From: Chloroflexota bacterium
GTDB taxonomy: Bacteria; Chloroflexota; UBA5177; JANWHV01
DNA: 7,073 bases
Assembly (NCBI GenBank): GCA_025450255.1
Contig: JANWHV010000016.1
Span: 1-7,073 of the forward strand
Direction: 5' to 3'
Position 1 is the stretch's first letter. Each line of letters begins with the position of its first letter. Below the pieces are notes generated by a model, which was not told the origin of the DNA, did no database searches, and saw only the letters and a list, made by a program, of their open reading frames with translations. The translations under genes and the position numbers were made by a program. Positions 4,882-7,073 of the stretch are shown here, piece by piece.

Positions 4882-5230
4882 ACGCGGAGATGTATGGGTC
4901 GTGGATTTTGTACCGGCACGCGGTCATGAGCAAGACGGGCGCAAGCCGGCGGTGATTCTCTCCATCGACGCCTTCAGCCACGGTCCCGCCGGTCTATTGC
5001 TTGTAGCGCCAATGACACGTACCGATCGCGGCATCCCTTACCATGTGTCGGTACGGCCACCAGAAGGCGGGCTGCGCGATATATCGTTTATTATGTGCGA
5101 CCAGATTGTCACCATCGCGCACGCGCGGGTCTTACGGCGTTGGGGTAGCCTGTCCGCGGACATCATGGCTGCTGTTGCCGACCGCGCTTATAAGCGTGTC
5201 CTGGCACTGACGGGATGCCCAAGTTCCTGA
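4862..5230 (+). CDS. mazF: MazF/PemK-family endoribonuclease toxin
   Basis: This 122-residue toxin of the MazF/PemK family cleaves RNA at short sequences when freed from its antitoxin. RRGDVWVVDF (7-16) is the conserved first strand. GHEQDGRKPAVILS (21-34) is the RNA-binding loop and following strand. LLLVAPMTRT (45-54) carries the conserved Thr, and ISFIMCDQIVTI (75-86) is the characteristic later strand. The residue directly before Pro29 is Lys28, where many MazF enzymes have the catalytic Arg; Arg27 precedes it. The frame is intact and of normal length, starting inside the antitoxin 3' end. Its stop lies next to the ABC permease remnant on the other strand. Confidence 0.9.
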   Translation: MIATPFRRGDVWVVDFVPARGHEQDGRKPAVILSIDAFSHGPAGLLLVAPMTRTDRGIPYHVSVRPPEGGLRDISFIMCDQIVTIAHARVLRRWGSLSADIMAAVADRAYKRVLALTGCPSS

Positions 5231-5462
5231 AGGCCGGCGCCAGGCTCATCGGCAGCAATACGCCGGAGAGCAAGAGCAACGGCAAAGTCGCCGTGAAAAT
5301 CAGGGGCGCGAAGGCGTCCTCGCTCTGCAGCCCGAGCGCCGGCGCGTAGGAAATTGACGCCCTCAGCAGGCCAATCGGCGCGATCAGGGCAAGCATCACC
5401 AGCAAGCCCAGCGGATGGATGTTCAACCCGGCCGTGGCCGGCGTGTCCCTGCCATCTCGAAT
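5228..5462 (-). pseudogene. Remnant of an ABC-2 type transporter permease
   Basis: Reading the minus strand gives HPLGLLVMLALIAPIGLLRA, then SISYAPALGLQSEDAFAPLI, then a hydrophobic LPLLLLSGVLLPMSLAPAF. The combination of a hydrophobic helix, ALxLxSEDAxAPL and LPLLLLSGxLLPMSLAP is characteristic of DrrB/ABC-2 drug-export permeases, in the part near the last membrane helices. Only about 75 residues remain of a protein normally about 250-280 long. The N-terminal two thirds are absent; the frame meets TGA at 5463-5465. The C-terminal end breaks off at the mazF stop codon, after which the frame just reads antisense to mazF. No credible start or ribosome site is present. It lies downstream of the ArsR/AHSA1/RibD-C genes on the same strand and may once have been part of that cluster. 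Confidence 0.65.
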
Positions 5463-5493
5463 TCACCCGAAGGCGCCCCTCATTACTGCCACG

Positions 5494-5507
5494 CCGGATT
5501 TATCCGG
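5494..5507 (-). repeat. Palindrome over the RibD-C gene stop codon
   Basis: CCGGAT (5494-5499) and ATCCGG (5502-5507) form a perfect inverted repeat with a 2-bp centre that includes part of the TAA stop. No T-run follows on the minus strand, so it is a weak terminator candidate at best. Confidence 0.25.
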
Positions 5508-6069
5508 AGGCCGCCCTCTCCCCTTCGCTTCTCGCCGGCACATACGAGAGAAGAACGACGCCCGAGCTGAAGCTCTTGGTTTCGACGAGCTTCAGTTTCA
5601 TAGTGCTTCCGTCCGCGAAGAGCCGCTTCCCGCTCCCTACCACAATGGGATAGATCAGAAGCTGATATTCATCGACCAGATCGTGTTCCGCCAGGGTGGT
5701 AATAAGATCCCTGCTCCCGCCAACCAGAATGTTCTGGCCGGGCTGCTGCTTCAGCCTGGCTACTTCCTCCGCCACATCCCCCTCGATCGGGCGCGCATTG
5801 TTCCACGTCAGATCTTTCAGGGTGGTTGAAGCGACGAACTTGGGCAGACCGTTCATGCGGTCGGCGAAACCCGCATCATCGGTCATCTTCGGCCAGGCGG
5901 CGGCGAAGCCCTGATAGGTCACTCGCCCTAACAGCAACGCGTCGCTCGCAAATAGCTCGTCAAGCTTCATCTTGCCGATCTCATCAGTCCAGAAGGGAAA
6001 GGACCATTTGTCCGGCGCCTCCATAATGCCGTCGAGCGTCACGAACTCCGATACAACTACTTTTCTCAT
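5500..6069 (-). CDS. Dihydrofolate reductase-family protein (RibD C-terminal domain)
   Basis: This 189-residue cytoplasmic protein has the RibD-C/DHFR-like fold, a probable NAD(P)H-dependent reductase of unknown substrate (YwjB/YyaP type) and not the classical folA enzyme. Family landmarks are SEFVTLDGIMEAP (7-19), LLLGRVTYQGF (45-55), FVASTTL (78-84), NILVGGSRDLITTL (113-126) and LIYPIVVGSGKRLF (138-151). The length matches the family. A GGAGGG ribosome site lies 3-4 nt before the ATG on the minus strand. It lies 131 bp after the AHSA1 gene, and this trio of ArsR, SRPBCC and RibD-C proteins is a familiar neighbourhood, suggesting shared control. Only the last ten or so residues (charged, PARSEGERAASG) look atypical. 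Confidence 0.9.
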   Translation of the reverse strand: MRKVVVSEFVTLDGIMEAPDKWSFPFWTDEIGKMKLDELFASDALLLGRVTYQGFAAAWPKMTDDAGFADRMNGLPKFVASTTLKDLTWNNARPIEGDVAEEVARLKQQPGQNILVGGSRDLITTLAEHDLVDEYQLLIYPIVVGSGKRLFADGSTMKLKLVETKSFSSGVVLLSYVPARSEGERAASG

Positions 6070-6200
6070 CTGCCCTCCGCCTTTCTGTGTTGAATTACGT
6101 CACAAGCCGATCTCGCAAGCCATGTCCGGTGGCACGAGCGAGTGCGACGGCGCGGGCACTGCGATCGCGCTCCATTCGCGTCGCGCGGCCCGAGAACCGC

Positions 6201-6740
6201 TCAGCCAGTCGCCAGTTCCTCGGCGAGTTGATCCAGGGTTCCGGCCCAGCCCTGTTGCATTGACGCGTACCCAGCCTCGAAGGTCTTGCGCTCCGATTCC
6301 GTGGCGTTCAGCGGGACGCCCCGCATGGTGAGCGTCGTGCGGCCCTGATGCTCGGCAAACGTCACCGTCGACAGCACCTCCAGCGGCCAATCGGCGCTGA
6401 ATGGCGCTCGGACGACGTTACCCTCCGCGTCCGTGAAGGACGCGATGAAGACGAGTCGCTCCGGCGCCGCAATCTCGCGAAAAACCCATTTACCCCACAT
6501 CTCGTGGCCATCGGGCGATCGCATGCCGTAGTGAAAGACACCGTCCGGCCGGAGATCGAGCGTGCAGGAAAGCATCGTGAAGCCTTTTGGCCCCCACCAG
6601 CGCAGCAGCCGCTCGCGCTCCGTCCATGCCTTGAATACGAGGTCGCGCGGCGCGCTAAACACGCGCGTGACCGCGAAGTCGCCTTCACCCGGCGTCGCCG
6701 CGGCGTCCATGCCGGCTGCTCCCGTTGGTCCCTCGGCCAC
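6201..6740 (-). CDS. AHSA1/SRPBCC-domain protein
   Basis: This 179-residue protein has the SRPBCC (START-like) fold, activator-of-Hsp90-ATPase homologue subfamily. It has a hydrophobic ligand cavity, and its ligand is unknown. Landmarks are TRVFSAPRDLVFKAWTE (25-41), LLRWWGPKGFT (45-55), LRPDGVFHYGM (63-73), WGKWVFREI (82-90) and the C-terminal helix GWAGTLDQLAEEL (164-176). GTG at 6740 is chosen as start: AAGGAG lies 7 nt upstream, inside the arsR 3' end, and the GTG begins 1 nt after the arsR stop. Longer reading from an ATG at 6779 would overlap arsR by about 35 bp without need. Translation is very probably coupled to arsR. In such pairs the regulator commonly controls the SRPBCC gene. Confidence 0.9.
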   Translation of the reverse strand: MAEGPTGAAGMDAAATPGEGDFAVTRVFSAPRDLVFKAWTERERLLRWWGPKGFTMLSCTLDLRPDGVFHYGMRSPDGHEMWGKWVFREIAAPERLVFIASFTDAEGNVVRAPFSADWPLEVLSTVTFAEHQGRTTLTMRGVPLNATESERKTFEAGYASMQQGWAGTLDQLAEELATG

Positions 6741-6741
6741 G

Positions 6742-7073
6742 TCACGTCTCCTTTGTCCGCAGTTCGTGAAGATATTCACCCAGGCGGTCGAAACTCTCGT
6801 CCCAGAATTGGCGGTACTGCGTCACCCAGTCGGCGACATCCTTCAGGGGGGCCGCCTCCAGCCGGCAAGGCCGCCATTGCGCCTGCCGGCCCTGCGTGAC
6901 CAGCCCGGCACGCCGTAGCACCTTCAGGTGCTTCGAGACACCGGGCAGACTGAGCGCGAAGGGCTCGGCCAGTTCCATGACCGTCGCCTCGCCCCGCGCC
7001 AGCCGTGCCAGAATCGCCCGCCGCGTGGGATCCGCCAGCGCCGTGAGGGTGGTGCTCAGTCGATCGGTTGCCA
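6742..7073 (-). CDS. ArsR-family winged-helix regulator (edge of window at or next to its start)
   Basis: The product is a small DNA-binding repressor. From the window edge the minus strand reads (M)ATDRLSTTLTALADPTRRAI, then LARLARGEATVMELAEPFAL, and then the recognition part SLPGVSKHLKVLRRAGLVTQ. LADPTRRAIL, VSKHLKVLRRAGLV and the wing GRQAQW are classic ArsR landmarks. The last two bases of the window (TG on the minus strand), followed by GCA, suggest the start ATG is lost by a single base. That would make the protein 110 residues, a normal size. The metal-binding ELCVCDL-type motif of arsenic sensors is absent, so it belongs to the non-metal group usually paired with SRPBCC genes. It overlaps the ribosome site of the next gene. 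Confidence 0.9.
   Translation of the reverse strand, partial: ATDRLSTTLTALADPTRRAILARLARGEATVMELAEPFALSLPGVSKHLKVLRRAGLVTQGRQAQWRPCRLEAAPLKDVADWVTQYRQFWDESFDRLGEYLHELRTKET

Noticed and set aside
5354..5829. Plus-strand open frames over the RibD-C gene and permease remnant
   Set aside because: They are antisense to clearly recognisable proteins and have no ribosome sites or family features.

Overview
This is a GC-rich bacterial chromosomal window with GTG starts and mostly good Shine-Dalgarno (SD) sites. No rRNA, tRNA, CRISPR array, transposase or integrase is visible. The gene style (LmbE-type deacetylase, FbaB/DhnA-type aldolase, stacked toxin-antitoxin pairs, ArsR/AHSA1/RibD-C cluster) would fit Chloroflexota or another soil or thermophile high-GC lineage. 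That placement is an impression from protein families, not a measured assignment.

Left part (1-2730). A CsbD-like stress protein, cut by the window edge, reads leftward. It is divergent from a two-pore-helix-type potassium channel whose large cytoplasmic tail does not look like the usual RCK domain. The spacer between them carries a cluster of inverted repeats. An LmbE/PIG-L zinc deacetylase follows on the + strand. The next 323 bp hold no confident gene, only a possible 50-codon relic ORF and two strong stem-loops just before the aldolase.

Middle (2731-5230). A class I aldolase of the FbaB/DhnA/ADH-synthase type is followed by two consecutive type II toxin-antitoxin (TA) modules. TA1 is a ribbon-helix-helix antitoxin with a RelE/ParE toxin; the toxin is interrupted by one in-frame TAG, with the rest of its reading frame preserved beyond it. 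TA2 is a MazE-like antitoxin overlapping an intact MazF/PemK ribonuclease, behind a recognisable promoter with 11-bp spaced direct repeats. The last 42 bp of the aldolase plus 17 bp beyond its stop are repeated almost perfectly after TA1 (3571-3629 and 4385-4444). A second short piece of the aldolase 3' end is repeated at 3641-3670. TA1 therefore looks like an insertion into a duplicated aldolase tail.

Right part (5231-7073, minus strand). Next to the mazF stop lies a remnant of an ABC-2 type permease. It sits downstream of a co-directional set: an ArsR-family regulator (missing at most its first base or so at the window edge), an AHSA1/SRPBCC protein that starts 1 nt after the arsR stop, and a RibD-C/dihydrofolate-reductase-like protein. 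These probably form one ArsR-controlled unit. The TA block lies between the aldolase and this unit, and both of its flanks show gene debris, which fits an accessory insertion hotspot.
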